DNA from: Mariniflexile sp. TRM1-10 | Lineage (GTDB): Bacteria > Bacteroidota > Bacteroidia > Flavobacteriales > Flavobacteriaceae | Direction of reading: 5' to 3' | Length of the DNA: 64,000 nucleotides | Assembly (NCBI RefSeq): GCF_003425985.1 | Contig: NZ_CP022985.1 | Coordinates: 409,501 to 473,500, forward strand | In this document: in pieces, positions 41,040-49,693 of the stretch | Layout of the letters: each line of letters starts with the position of its first letter | Position numbering within the stretch: position 1 is the first letter of the stretch | Position numbers and translations under genes: made by a program | The notes under the pieces: generated by a model | What the model was told of the DNA's origin: nothing | The model's database searches: none | What the model saw: the letters and a program-made list of their open reading frames with translations, nothing else

Positions 41040-42083
41040 TTATTCTTCTGCGCCTTGGTGTTTTGAATAAGTACGCCATTTTTCAATACATTGTACCATA
41101 TCGTCTGGAATTGGCGTATCAAAACTCATAAATTTACCTGTTTTTGGATGTACAAACCCCAATGTTTTTGCATGTAGCGCTTGTCTTGGCAACACTTTAA
41201 AGCAATTATCCACAAACTGTTTGTATTTGGTAAACGTCGTGCCTTTTAATACTTTTTCCCCACCATAACGTTCATCGTTAAACAAGGTATGCCCTATGTG
41301 TTTCATATGAACACGGATTTGGTGTGTACGTCCTGTTTCGAGTTTGCATGACACCAAAGTGACATAACCCAAACGCTCTATGACTTTATAATGCGTCACA
41401 GCAGGCTTTCCTTTATCGGCATCATCACCAAGATAGACTGTATTTTGTAATCGGTTTTTAGGATGACGCCCAATATTGCCTTCAATCGTGCCTTCCTCTT
41501 CTTCAATATTTCCCCAAACAATGGCAACATATTCACGTTCACTGGTCTTTTCAGCAAATTGCAATGACAAATGTGTCATCGCTTGTTCGGTTTTTGCTAT
41601 AACTAAAAGTCCACTGGTATCTTTATCTATTCTATGTACCAAACCGGGGCGTTCACTTGAATTGTTTGGCAAGTTTTCAAACCTATAAATCAATGCATTT
41701 ATAAGCGTCCCCGAATAATTTCCATGCCCAGGATGTACTACCATACCTGCTGGTTTGTTTACAACCAATAGCTCATCGTCTTCATAAACGATGTCAAGTG
41801 GAATATCTTCACCAACCAACAAATTTTCGTGAGGTGGATGCGTAAATAACACCCTAATTTTATCGAAAGGTTTTACTTTGTAATTTGATTTTACGGGAAC
41901 TCCGTTCACAAAAATACTTCCGTTTTTGGCAGCAGCTTGAATTTTGTTACGAGTGGCGTTTTCAACAAAATTCATTAAGTATTTATCAATTCGCAGTGGC
42001 TTCTGCCCTTTTTCCACATCAAAAGCATGATGCTCGTAAAGGTCACTTTCATCTTCTAAAAATTCTGGGGTATAATCTTCCAT
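41040..42083 (-). CDS. rluD: 23S rRNA pseudouridine synthase, RluD type
   Basis: The 347-residue enzyme has an S4 RNA-binding domain (residues ~25-85) and an RluA-type catalytic domain with PGLVHRIDKDTSGLLVIAK carrying the catalytic aspartate. RluD makes the pseudouridines of 23S rRNA helix 69. It follows the PASTA gene on the same strand, 44 bp apart, the usual Bacteroidota order. Distinction from RluC rests on the N-terminal S4 domain, length and context. Confidence 0.88.
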   Translation of the reverse strand: MEDYTPEFLEDESDLYEHHAFDVEKGQKPLRIDKYLMNFVENATRNKIQAAAKNGSIFVNGVPVKSNYKVKPFDKIRVLFTHPPHENLLVGEDIPLDIVYEDDELLVVNKPAGMVVHPGHGNYSGTLINALIYRFENLPNNSSERPGLVHRIDKDTSGLLVIAKTEQAMTHLSLQFAEKTSEREYVAIVWGNIEEEEGTIEGNIGRHPKNRLQNTVYLGDDADKGKPAVTHYKVIERLGYVTLVSCKLETGRTHQIRVHMKHIGHTLFNDERYGGEKVLKGTTFTKYKQFVDNCFKVLPRQALHAKTLGFVHPKTGKFMSFDTPIPDDMVQCIEKWRTYSKHQGAEE

Positions 42084-42127
42084 GTAATATATTAACTGCG
42101 ATACACCACAGCAATTTTCTAAATAAT

Positions 42128-42757
42128 TTAATTTAAACCTTCCGAAGGGATACTATCGCCAGATTCATTTGAAGGTTCCCCCTCATCACCAGACATTCCC
42201 GAAGATGGTCTATTACCATTCCCAATAACCAAATCTATCGCAGTTGTTTTTGATAACTTATCCCCAGGTTTTATTTTTTCGCCTTTATATGTCATTTCTA
42301 AAACCAAGTCTTTAGCAATATTATCAACATAAGTAAGCTTTCCTACTTTAAAACCTACTGCTTCTAAAGTTGGTTTTGCTTGTCTAAAGGTGCGCTCTTT
42401 TAAATCTGGAACTGTAATTTTTCGGTATCCAGAAGGGTTTACAGTAATATATATTTTGCGGTCTTCTTTTACTTTGGCACCTGCAGCAGGCGCTTGGTCT
42501 ATAACAGAAAATTTCGGATAATCGGGGTTGTAATTAGCCGAATCCTGAACTTGCATTTCTAAATTATTCTCGTCTAATTCTATCGCTGCAACACTTAAAG
42601 ATTTACCTTTTAAATCGGGCACGGTTTCAAATTTACCATGGTTTGTTGTATAGCTTAGCCATCGTAAAATGATAAAACTTAACACCACTATGGCTCCCAT
42701 TGCTAATAATAATTGTTTGAAAAACACTTTACTGGTTAGAAATTTAATAACGCTCAT
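42128..42757 (-). CDS. PASTA-domain membrane protein
   Basis: A 209-residue single-pass protein with a membrane span at ~13-30 and two PASTA domains (from TVPDLKGKSLSVAAIEL and TVPDLKERTFRQAKPTLEAV). There is no kinase or penicillin-binding domain. PASTA modules bind peptidoglycan fragments or beta-lactam-like ligands. The gene is divergent from ddl and upstream of rluD, so a cell-envelope role is likely but unproven. Confidence 0.87.
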   Translation of the reverse strand: MSVIKFLTSKVFFKQLLLAMGAIVVLSFIILRWLSYTTNHGKFETVPDLKGKSLSVAAIELDENNLEMQVQDSANYNPDYPKFSVIDQAPAAGAKVKEDRKIYITVNPSGYRKITVPDLKERTFRQAKPTLEAVGFKVGKLTYVDNIAKDLVLEMTYKGEKIKPGDKLSKTTAIDLVIGNGNRPSSGMSGDEGEPSNESGDSIPSEGLN

Positions 42758-42914
42758 GTATAAAATTTTCGATTAGGCAAATATATAAAAACAGAACTGT
42801 TTTTTCTTTTGCAATTTAAGTGATATTTTAGCTTAACTAATAATAGATACGTTTTATTATAATTTTTAGACTAAAAAAAGATCCCTCCTTCGAGGGAATG
42901 ACAAAATATAATTT

Positions 42915-43892
42915 ATGAAAAAAAATATTGCTATCATTATGGGAGGTTATTCAAGCGAATACCAAATCTCATTAAAAAGCGGGCAAGTGGTTTACGAAAC
43001 CCTAGATGCTTCAAAATACAACGCTTATAGAATCCATATTTTTAAAGAAAAGTGGGTATATGTTGATAGTGATAATAAAGAATTCCCTATTGATAAAAAC
43101 GATTTTTCAGTGACTATAAACAACTCCAAAGTCACATTCGATTGTGTGTTTAATGCCATTCATGGTTCTCCGGGGGAAGACGGGTTTATGCAAGCGTATT
43201 TTAAACTACTAAACATACCACAAACAAGTTGCGATATGTATCAAGCGGCATTAACCTTTAATAAACGTGATTGTTTAAGTGTTTTAAAACCCTATGGCAT
43301 AAAAACTGCCGAATCCTTTTATATAAATTTAGGCGATACCATTAACGAAGATGCCATTATTGCCAAAGTTGGGTTACCTTGTTTTGTTAAAGCCAACAAA
43401 GCAGGAAGTAGTTTTGGCGTAACCAAAGTGCACAAAAAAGAAGCTATTAAAAATGCCATTGAAGTGGCGTTTAAAGAAGATGATGAAATTATCATTGAAT
43501 CGTTTTTAGATGGCACCGAAGTATCGGTAGGTGTTATAAACTTTAAAGGCGAAACCAAAGTTTTACCAATTACAGAGATTGTTAGTGAAAATGATTTTTT
43601 CGATTACGAAGCTAAGTACTTAGGAAAATCACAGGAAATAACTCCTGCCCGATTAACTCATGATGAAGAAACAAAAGTTACAGCCATTGCAAAAAAAGTG
43701 TACGAGGTTTTAAAAATGAAAGGTTTTAGCCGAAGCGAATATATTTTCAAAAATGGTGAGCCCCATTTATTAGAAGTAAACACCGTACCCGGATTAACCT
43801 TGGCTAGTATTTTACCTCAACAAGCCGCGGCAGCAGGTATTACTTTAGTAGAATTATTTGATAATGCTATTGCCGAAGCTTTAAAAAATTAA
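42915..43892 (+). CDS. ddl: D-alanine--D-alanine ligase
   Basis: The 325-residue ATP-grasp enzyme makes D-Ala-D-Ala for peptidoglycan. N-terminal MGGYSSEYQISLKSG, HGSPGEDGFMQAYF, KANKAGSSFGVTKV and the metal-site LLEVNTVPGLT are visible. It is preceded by a CCCTCCTTCGAGGG hairpin repeat (42885-42899) and sits between the PASTA/rluD pair and coaD. Confidence 0.94.
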   Translation: MKKNIAIIMGGYSSEYQISLKSGQVVYETLDASKYNAYRIHIFKEKWVYVDSDNKEFPIDKNDFSVTINNSKVTFDCVFNAIHGSPGEDGFMQAYFKLLNIPQTSCDMYQAALTFNKRDCLSVLKPYGIKTAESFYINLGDTINEDAIIAKVGLPCFVKANKAGSSFGVTKVHKKEAIKNAIEVAFKEDDEIIIESFLDGTEVSVGVINFKGETKVLPITEIVSENDFFDYEAKYLGKSQEITPARLTHDEETKVTAIAKKVYEVLKMKGFSRSEYIFKNGEPHLLEVNTVPGLTLASILPQQAAAAGITLVELFDNAIAEALKN

Positions 43893-43900
43893 TATAATAA

Positions 43901-44037
43901 TAATGCGAATCAGGGGTTGGGTTTTCAAGAATATTAATATTCAACAAGTTCAGGTCTAATCTCTTGCAAAGTTCAAAACTTAGGAAAAGCTATTTCCCTG
44001 ATTCACAAGGCTCATTTTAAACCCTTGATTCTCATTA
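43901..44037. repeat. Imperfect palindromic element between ddl and coaD
   Basis: TAATGCGAATCAGGGGTT (43901-43918) faces AACCCTTGATTCTCATTA (44020-44037), inverted with three differences. GAATATTAATATTC (43929-43942) is a perfect internal palindrome. Confidence 0.55.
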
Positions 44038-44049
44038 ATAATTATTGAC

Positions 44050-44057
44050 TATATTTG
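44050..44057 (+). promoter_or_regulatory. -7 box of coaD
   Basis: TATATTTG matches TAnnTTTG; TTG at 44025-44027 is a possible -33 element. The start codon is 37 bp on. Confidence 0.45.
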
Positions 44058-44094
44058 ATATCAGTCATTCAAACAATAAAAACAAAAATTTGGA

Positions 44095-44550
44095 ATGAAA
44101 CGAGCCATATTTCCTGGGTCTTTTGACCCCTTAACATTAGGACATTACGATATTATAAAACGTGGCGTTACCCTTTTCGATGAAGTCATTGTGGCAATTG
44201 GTGTGAATTCCGATAAAAAATACATGTTCTCTCTTGAAGAACGAAAAGTGTTTATTGAAAATGCTTTTTCAGGCGAACCTAAAGTAAAAGTAGTAACTTA
44301 CAAAGGGTTAACCGTTGATTTCTGTAAAGAAATTGAAGCTGGTTTTATTTTACGTGGTTTACGAAACCCTGCCGATTTTGAGTTTGAAAAAGCCATAGCC
44401 CACGCCAACAGGAGCTTAGCTACCATTGAAACAGTATTTTTACTAACCTCGTCAAGAACATCGTTTATATCGTCTTCAATAGTGCGTGATGTTATTAAAA
44501 ACAATGGCGACTATACCAAGTTTGTGCCTGATAGTGTGAGGGTGAAATAG
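44095..44550 (+). CDS. coaD: Pantetheine-phosphate adenylyltransferase
   Basis: The 151-residue enzyme joins phosphopantetheine and ATP to dephospho-CoA. It has FPGSFDPLTLGHYDII with the nucleotidyltransferase TxGH motif, GLRNPADFEFEKAIA, and the C-terminal FISSSIVRDV motif. Hexameric cytoplasmic protein by family. A -7 box at 44050 gives it its own promoter. Confidence 0.95.
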   Translation: MKRAIFPGSFDPLTLGHYDIIKRGVTLFDEVIVAIGVNSDKKYMFSLEERKVFIENAFSGEPKVKVVTYKGLTVDFCKEIEAGFILRGLRNPADFEFEKAIAHANRSLATIETVFLLTSSRTSFISSSIVRDVIKNNGDYTKFVPDSVRVK

Positions 44551-44664
44551 GTTCTGGGTTTTGGGTTCTGGGTTTACAGGCTGGAATATTACATCGAACT
44601 CATAAACTTTGTATCTCTGAAGCTATGTAGCTCAGAAACTTTTCAACTTTGAAACTCTGAAACT

Positions 44665-46329
44665 TTAAAACTTATACTCCGATAAAGATTTTGGGAATTT
44701 TTCTGGATTTTCGGCTAAATAATAACGAGGGTCGTCTACAGCTTCAACAATAACTTCCCTAAATTTAGGACTCGCTTTATAGAGCAACACTTTACAATCT
44801 TCACTTAAATGCTTCAATTTTATTGTTTTTCCTTCGGCTTCATATTTATTCACCAAATTAAAAATAGCTTCTAAGGCCGAATGGTCACTAACGCGCGATT
44901 CAACAAAGTCTATTTCCACATTTTCGGGATCGTTTTTTATATCAAATTTTTCATTAAAAGCCTGAATGGAACCAAAAAACAAAGGGCCCCAAATTTCGTA
45001 GGTTTTGGTTTTTCCATCTTCAGAAAAACGCTTTCTTGCTCTAATTTTTTTGGCATTTTCCCAAGCAAAAACTAAAGCCGAAATAATAACCCCAACAAAA
45101 ACGGCAATTGCCAAATCGTAAATAACAGTTACCGCAGATACTATTACCAACACAAAAGCATCCGATTTTGGTATTTTTCTAATAATTCTAAAACTGGACC
45201 ACGCAAAAGTTTCTATAACCATCATAAACATAACCCCCACTAATGCCGCAATGGGCACTTGTTCAATATATTTATCGGCAAATAAGATAAATGTCAGTAG
45301 CGTTACTGCCATCATAATTCCCGATAGCCTTCCACGACCACCTGCATTAATATTTATAACTGTTTGCCCAATCATACCACAACCACCTGTACCGCCAAAT
45401 AAACCGCTTACCATATTACCAGCTCCCTGTGCCAAACATTCTCTATTTCCGTTTCCTCTTGTTTCGGTTAATTCATCAACCAAATTCATGGTCATTAATG
45501 ATTCAATTAACCCTACCGATGCCGCTAAAAAAGCATAAGGTAATATAAACATAAGTGTATCTATATTAAAAGGCAAATATTCCCAAAGCTGTAAATTGGG
45601 TGTTGGAAATTCGCCTTTTAAACCGCTTCCTCCGCCTTCAATAATATAAGAACCCACAGTACTTACTTCAATACCCCCAAAAACCACAATAGCTGTAGTA
45701 ACAAGAATAGCCGTTAAAGCTGCTGGAATTTTGGTGGCTAATTTTGGCAACAACCAAATAACGCCCATGGTAAGCAATACCAAACCTAGCATAACGTATA
45801 GTTCTGTACCATGCATAGGGATACTACTATATGACTTTACACCTTCTGTGGATATTTCTAATTCTTTATGGGAAAACATACGCACTTGAGCTAGAAAAAT
45901 AACAATAGCCAATCCATTAACGAACCCCATCATTACTGAATGAGGAATGAGTCTTACAAACTTTCCTAATTTAAACAAACCAGCACCTATTTGGAACACA
46001 CCCATTAATACAACAGCAGCCAGTAAATAGAAGTAACCCATGTTTTCCACAGGCGTGTCGAACAACAAGCCTTTGGCATGCCCTTCTGAAATTAAATGCA
46101 CAAAAATAACTGCAACCGCACCTGCTGCACCTGAAATTAAACCGGGTCTGCCTCCAAAAACAGCTGTAATTAAGCCTATAATGAAAGCGCCTGAAAGTGC
46201 CACCAAAGAATCTATTTGAGCCACAAAGGCAAAGGCAACTACTTCGGGAATCATGGCCAAAGATGTTGTAATACCTGCCAAAACATCATCTTTAGCATTT
46301 GGCATTATCTTCCTTACAAATTCTGTCAT
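44665..46329 (-). CDS. SulP-family anion transporter with STAS domain
   Basis: A 554-residue membrane protein with ~12 spans and a C-terminal STAS domain (~445-540). The start DVLAGITTSLAMIPEVVAFAF is the SulP substrate-site helix, and AQGAGNMVSGLFGGTGGCGMIGQT is the second conserved helix. SulP proteins carry sulfate, bicarbonate or dicarboxylates; the Bacteroidota clade is often annotated as bicarbonate or sulfate transporter, and the substrate is not readable. Flanked by coaD (convergent) and the NUDIX gene. Confidence 0.9.
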   Translation of the reverse strand: MTEFVRKIMPNAKDDVLAGITTSLAMIPEVVAFAFVAQIDSLVALSGAFIIGLITAVFGGRPGLISGAAGAVAVIFVHLISEGHAKGLLFDTPVENMGYFYLLAAVVLMGVFQIGAGLFKLGKFVRLIPHSVMMGFVNGLAIVIFLAQVRMFSHKELEISTEGVKSYSSIPMHGTELYVMLGLVLLTMGVIWLLPKLATKIPAALTAILVTTAIVVFGGIEVSTVGSYIIEGGGSGLKGEFPTPNLQLWEYLPFNIDTLMFILPYAFLAASVGLIESLMTMNLVDELTETRGNGNRECLAQGAGNMVSGLFGGTGGCGMIGQTVININAGGRGRLSGIMMAVTLLTFILFADKYIEQVPIAALVGVMFMMVIETFAWSSFRIIRKIPKSDAFVLVIVSAVTVIYDLAIAVFVGVIISALVFAWENAKKIRARKRFSEDGKTKTYEIWGPLFFGSIQAFNEKFDIKNDPENVEIDFVESRVSDHSALEAIFNLVNKYEAEGKTIKLKHLSEDCKVLLYKASPKFREVIVEAVDDPRYYLAENPEKFPKSLSEYKF

Positions 46330-46440
46330 GGTTATTTTTAAGGAGCAAATTTATTACCAATAAATAAGTATATCCAGTAGAAACCTATTTTTAAGCCTTA
46401 AATTGTACTAAATCGTTTGAGTAGGACACAAGGCTCCTTT

Positions 46441-47022
46441 CTAAATTAAGCCTTTTATATTGGCATAGGAGTTTGTAAGCGCATCAAAAACCTGTTCTTG
46501 GTTTAACCATTCTACTTTGGTAATACCTTCTTCTTCTTGGGCATATAAATTGCCTTCAAAACTGGTTTTCATTTCAAACCAATAGGTTACCTTTATTTTA
46601 TGGTTTCCATTACGCTTAAAAATATGGTAAGTAGTTTCTAGGGGTTTGGTAATTTCCAATCCAGCAACACCTGTTTCTTCCGTAACTTCACGAATGGCCG
46701 TTTTTTCAATAGATTCATTGCCTTCAATTTTACCTTTTGGCAAGTCCCATTTATCATTTCTATATATAAATAAAATCTCGTCGTTACCGTTGTACACCTT
46801 GCCGCCACCGGCAACCACATTAGGCAATTTTCTTAAAAACTTTTTTAAAAGCTTTTCGCCATTTTTATGAATAAGGCGTACTTCCTCTAGTTTGGTCGTA
46901 TTAAGCTCTTTTATAACCTTACCTATATTTACGGTATTTAGTAAATAGTTTTTAAAATTAGTTTCTTGCTCAACAACTGTGGTTAAAATTATAGGTTTAT
47001 CGCCAACAAAAATTTTGTACAT
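46441..47022 (-). CDS. NUDIX hydrolase
   Basis: A 193-residue protein with a canonical Nudix box, GKIEGNESIEKTAIREVTEETG (shown as GKIEGNESIEKT plus AIREVTEETG), preceded by YRNDKWDLPKG. The ~65-residue N-terminal extension is not part of the Nudix fold. It hydrolyses a nucleoside-diphosphate derivative, identity unknown. It is divergent from pyrE with a hairpin (47047-47081) between them. Confidence 0.86.
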   Translation of the reverse strand: MYKIFVGDKPIILTTVVEQETNFKNYLLNTVNIGKVIKELNTTKLEEVRLIHKNGEKLLKKFLRKLPNVVAGGGKVYNGNDEILFIYRNDKWDLPKGKIEGNESIEKTAIREVTEETGVAGLEITKPLETTYHIFKRNGNHKIKVTYWFEMKTSFEGNLYAQEEEGITKVEWLNQEQVFDALTNSYANIKGLI

Positions 47023-47205
47023 GCTTTACTTTAATAATGAACTCAATCTTGACTTTTTTGATTGAAACGAAAAAATCAAGACGATTTCAATTACACTTTG
47101 GTAAAAATATCATTTTTAGTTACAAACTAGACATTGTTGAAAAAAATATTTTTATTCAATGCATCACTGCAACATAAAATTAAATTTATGTTTATTTTTG
47201 CCTTT

Positions 47206-47850
47206 ATGATTTTTAACAAAGATACCGCTAGAAAAACTGCCGAAGTTTTATTGCAAGTTAATGCTATAAAGCTCAGCCCACAGAAGCCTTTTACTTGGGC
47301 TTCTGGATGGAAATCGCCTATTTATTGCGATAACCGTATTGTATTATCGTTTCCGCCCATTCGAAATTACATTCGTGAAACCATGGCGAAACAAATTGAA
47401 AAACAGTATGGAAAACCCGATGTTATTGCTGGTATTGCTACCGGAGCCATTGGCATTGGCATGTTGGTTGCCGAATATATGGGACTGCCCTTTATTTATG
47501 TAAGACCTGACGCTAAAAGCCATGGACGCCAAAACCAAATAGAAGGTTTTATTGAACACGGCCAAAATGTTGTTGTTGTTGAAGATTTAATAAGTACTGG
47601 CGGAAGCAGTTTAAATGCCGTAAAAGCTTTAAAAGAGGCCCATGTAAATGTAAAAGGCATGATTGCCATCTTTACTTATGGATTTGATGTGTCGATTAAG
47701 AATTTCGAAAAAGAAAACATCAAACTACAAACCTTAAGCGACTATAACAGCCTACTTGAACAGGCATTGAAAACCAATTACATCTCTGAAAAAGAATTAA
47801 AAACCTTATTGGAATGGAACACCAACCCAAGTGAATGGAACGCTAATTGA
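47206..47850 (+). CDS. pyrE: Orotate phosphoribosyltransferase
   Basis: The enzyme converts orotate and PRPP to OMP in pyrimidine synthesis. From ATG 47206 (MIFNKDTARKTAEVL) it has 214 residues with FTWASGWKSPIYCDNR and the PRPP motif VVVVEDLISTGGSS. The frame is open further up to 47134, but those 24 residues are hydrophobic and unlike the family. TATTTTTG at 47193-47200 is a perfect -7 box so near the start that the message may be almost leaderless. It is followed by an SRPBCC gene, 72 bp on. Confidence 0.93.
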   Translation: MIFNKDTARKTAEVLLQVNAIKLSPQKPFTWASGWKSPIYCDNRIVLSFPPIRNYIRETMAKQIEKQYGKPDVIAGIATGAIGIGMLVAEYMGLPFIYVRPDAKSHGRQNQIEGFIEHGQNVVVVEDLISTGGSSLNAVKALKEAHVNVKGMIAIFTYGFDVSIKNFEKENIKLQTLSDYNSLLEQALKTNYISEKELKTLLEWNTNPSEWNAN

Positions 47851-47922
47851 TATACATGTGAGGTTGTGAAGTCGTTTAGTCGAAAATAACTTCAATCAGC
47901 TTAACAAAAAACAAATAAAAAG

Positions 47923-48318
47923 ATGAAATTAGAATCTCCAAAAATAAGCGTTAGCAAATCTCCAGAAAGTGTTTTTGACTTTTTAACGGATGTTAAAAAT
48001 TTTGAATCACTAATGCCAGAAAACATTAGTAAATTTGAAGTTTTAAACGAGGATACCTTTGTATTTGCTCTAAAAGGCATGCCAGAAATAATTTTAAAAA
48101 AGAAAGAAGTTGTGCCACCTAATAAAATAGTTTTAGGTGCCGCTGGCGGAAAAATAGACTTTTCGCTTATTGGTAATATCACAAAAATAGACGAGACTTC
48201 TTGCGAAGTGCAATTAGAATTTTCGGGTGACTTTAACCCCATGATGGCTATGATGATTAAAGGTCCCATAAGCAAATTTATAGAAACACTTGCTACAAGC
48301 ATTCCTAAAGTTATTTAG
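47923..48318 (+). CDS. SRPBCC (START-like) family protein
   Basis: A 131-residue protein with the Bet v1-like/START fold pattern: KISVSKSPESVFDFLTDVKNFESLMP at the start, an alternating beta pattern, and a C-terminal helix (ISKFIETLATSI). Such proteins bind small hydrophobic ligands. The usual place behind pyrE in Flavobacteriaceae and the lack of catalytic residues leave its function open. A repeat element starts 11 bp after its stop codon. Confidence 0.8.
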   Translation: MKLESPKISVSKSPESVFDFLTDVKNFESLMPENISKFEVLNEDTFVFALKGMPEIILKKKEVVPPNKIVLGAAGGKIDFSLIGNITKIDETSCEVQLEFSGDFNPMMAMMIKGPISKFIETLATSIPKVI

Positions 48319-48328
48319 ACAGTCACTT

Positions 48329-48486
48329 AGAAACTGTTTAAGTTTTGTTTATTGATGCTTTTTTGAATTATTTTTGGATCAGATGAGACGGATTTTTTTA
48401 ATAGCAGAGCTATTAGAAAAAAATTCAACGAAATATGGGTCAAAAAGAAACAAAAATGGCTTTTAGATAAAATTTAAACAGTTTCT
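48329..48486. repeat. Palindromic repeat, AGAAACTG family, copy 2
   Basis: 158 bp, nearly identical to 37441-37601, with hairpin AATAGC-AGA-GCTATT at 48400-48414. Its last base is the first base of the birA stop codon (48488-48486). Confidence 0.9.
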
Positions 48487-49217
48487 TAATATAAAAGAGT
48501 AATTGTTTTTAAATCGAATTCTTTTATAACAGCATCTTCAAGCAACACTTGAAGATTTCCAGAATTTGAAATTCCTTTTATAAAACCAGAAAACACCAAA
48601 CCTTCGGCATCTTGAAATGTTGAAGGTTTATTTTTTCTAAAAAGAGATGCTTCATATTTTGCTTTTAAAACATCTACTTGTCCTTTCTTCAATATATTAA
48701 AATAATGTTTTAAATTGTTGATGACAGCCTGTGTCACTTCATCTAAATCATAAATACGCCCAGAGATGAGTCTCAAAGAAGATGCTTTAGGCAAATTATC
48801 AAATTCAACTTGATTAACATTTAGCCCAATTCCAATAATAGAACTGCTGAAATTATTTTGTTTAATCACATTTTCTATTAAAATACCACATATTTTCTTG
48901 TTTTCTGACAAAATGTCGTTAGGCCATTTTACGCTTAATTTAGTAATAGAAAAAAATCTTAAGGTCTTTAATATCGCCAGTGAAGTGACAATACTTATAT
49001 AGAATGGATGCTCTAAATCATATCCCAAAACATCCTTATACACGCTGAATGTGAGGTTTTTAGACGACTCCGAGCTCCAAACCGTACCCATTTGCCCTCT
49101 TCCATTCGTTTGTTCCTTAGCCACTACAGCTGTATAATCGGCAACACACTCGTTGGTGCAAAGTGTTTTTAAATAACTATTTGTAGAATCGGTGGCATTA
49201 AGTTTGATTATATGCAT
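48486..49217 (-). CDS. birA: Biotin--[acetyl-CoA-carboxylase] ligase
   Basis: The 243-residue enzyme attaches biotin to acyl-CoA carboxylase carrier protein. AKEQTNGRGQMGTVWSS is the biotinyl-AMP loop and SVKWPNDILSENKKICGIL the following signature. It has no N-terminal DNA-binding domain, so it is the non-repressor type. It is divergent from rsfS. Its stop codon abuts a palindromic repeat. Confidence 0.92.
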   Translation of the reverse strand: MHIIKLNATDSTNSYLKTLCTNECVADYTAVVAKEQTNGRGQMGTVWSSESSKNLTFSVYKDVLGYDLEHPFYISIVTSLAILKTLRFFSITKLSVKWPNDILSENKKICGILIENVIKQNNFSSSIIGIGLNVNQVEFDNLPKASSLRLISGRIYDLDEVTQAVINNLKHYFNILKKGQVDVLKAKYEASLFRKNKPSTFQDAEGLVFSGFIKGISNSGNLQVLLEDAVIKEFDLKTITLLY

Positions 49218-49284
49218 TAAAATAGTTATTATTAGTCAATAAAATCTTATGATAATTTTAAGCCATAAAGAACTAAAAAAATAA

Positions 49285-49292
49285 TAACTTTG
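49285..49292 (+). promoter_or_regulatory. -7 box of the rsfS-ftsH operon
   Basis: TAACTTTG is an exact TAnnTTTG match, 21 bp before the rsfS start. Confidence 0.6.
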
Positions 49293-49312
49293 CAAAAATT
49301 TAAAAAATTTTA

Positions 49313-49684
49313 ATGGCGAAAAAAGATATAAGTGCAGACCAATTAATATCGGTTATAATTAGTGGCATTGAAGACGTTAAAGGAAAAGAAATAAATATTC
49401 TTGATTTAAGAGAGATTGAAAATACGGTTTGCGATTATTTTATAATTTGCGAAGGAACTTCAAACACGCAAGTTAACGCTATAGTTAATTCTGTTCAGAA
49501 AAAAGTAAGCAAAGAACTTAAGGATCATCCTTGGCACACAGAAGGTATGGATAATGCCGAATGGGTACTTATGGATTATGTTAATGTTGTGGTACATGTG
49601 TTTCAAAAACAAATAAGACAGTACTATGACATTGAAAGCCTTTGGGGTGATGCAAAAACAACAGTTATACAAACTAGTTATTAA
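49313..49684 (+). CDS. rsfS: Ribosome silencing factor RsfS
   Basis: A 123-residue protein that binds ribosomal protein L14 and blocks subunit joining in slow growth. DYFIICEGTSNTQVNAI and HVFQKQIRQYYDIESLWGDA are the family signatures. It is 9 bp upstream of ftsH, the conserved Bacteroidota arrangement. Confidence 0.94.
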   Translation: MAKKDISADQLISVIISGIEDVKGKEINILDLREIENTVCDYFIICEGTSNTQVNAIVNSVQKKVSKELKDHPWHTEGMDNAEWVLMDYVNVVVHVFQKQIRQYYDIESLWGDAKTTVIQTSY

Positions 49685-49693
49685 AAATTAAGG

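Noticed and set aside
41040..42083. Possible association of rluD/PASTA/ddl with a resistance or serine/threonine kinase system
   Set aside because: There is no kinase or resistance gene; the order is the ordinary housekeeping arrangement of the phylum.
44055..44068. TTGATATCAGTCAT upstream of coaD as a sixth Crp/Fnr-like site
   Set aside because: One arm deviates from ATGAY and the sequence overlaps the TATATTTG -7 box itself, so it cannot act at the shared spacing.
44551..44664. GTTCTGGGTTTTGGG and GAAACTCTGAAACTTT tracts after coaD
   Set aside because: Simple degenerate repeats of the kind scattered in these genomes; no gene or structured element could be defined.
47047..47081. Hairpin in the NUDIX/pyrE intergenic region as an operator or riboswitch
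   Set aside because: TCTTGACTTTTTTG pairs with CGAAAAAATCAAGA imperfectly and lies upstream of both genes with no further conserved structure; too little to name a function.
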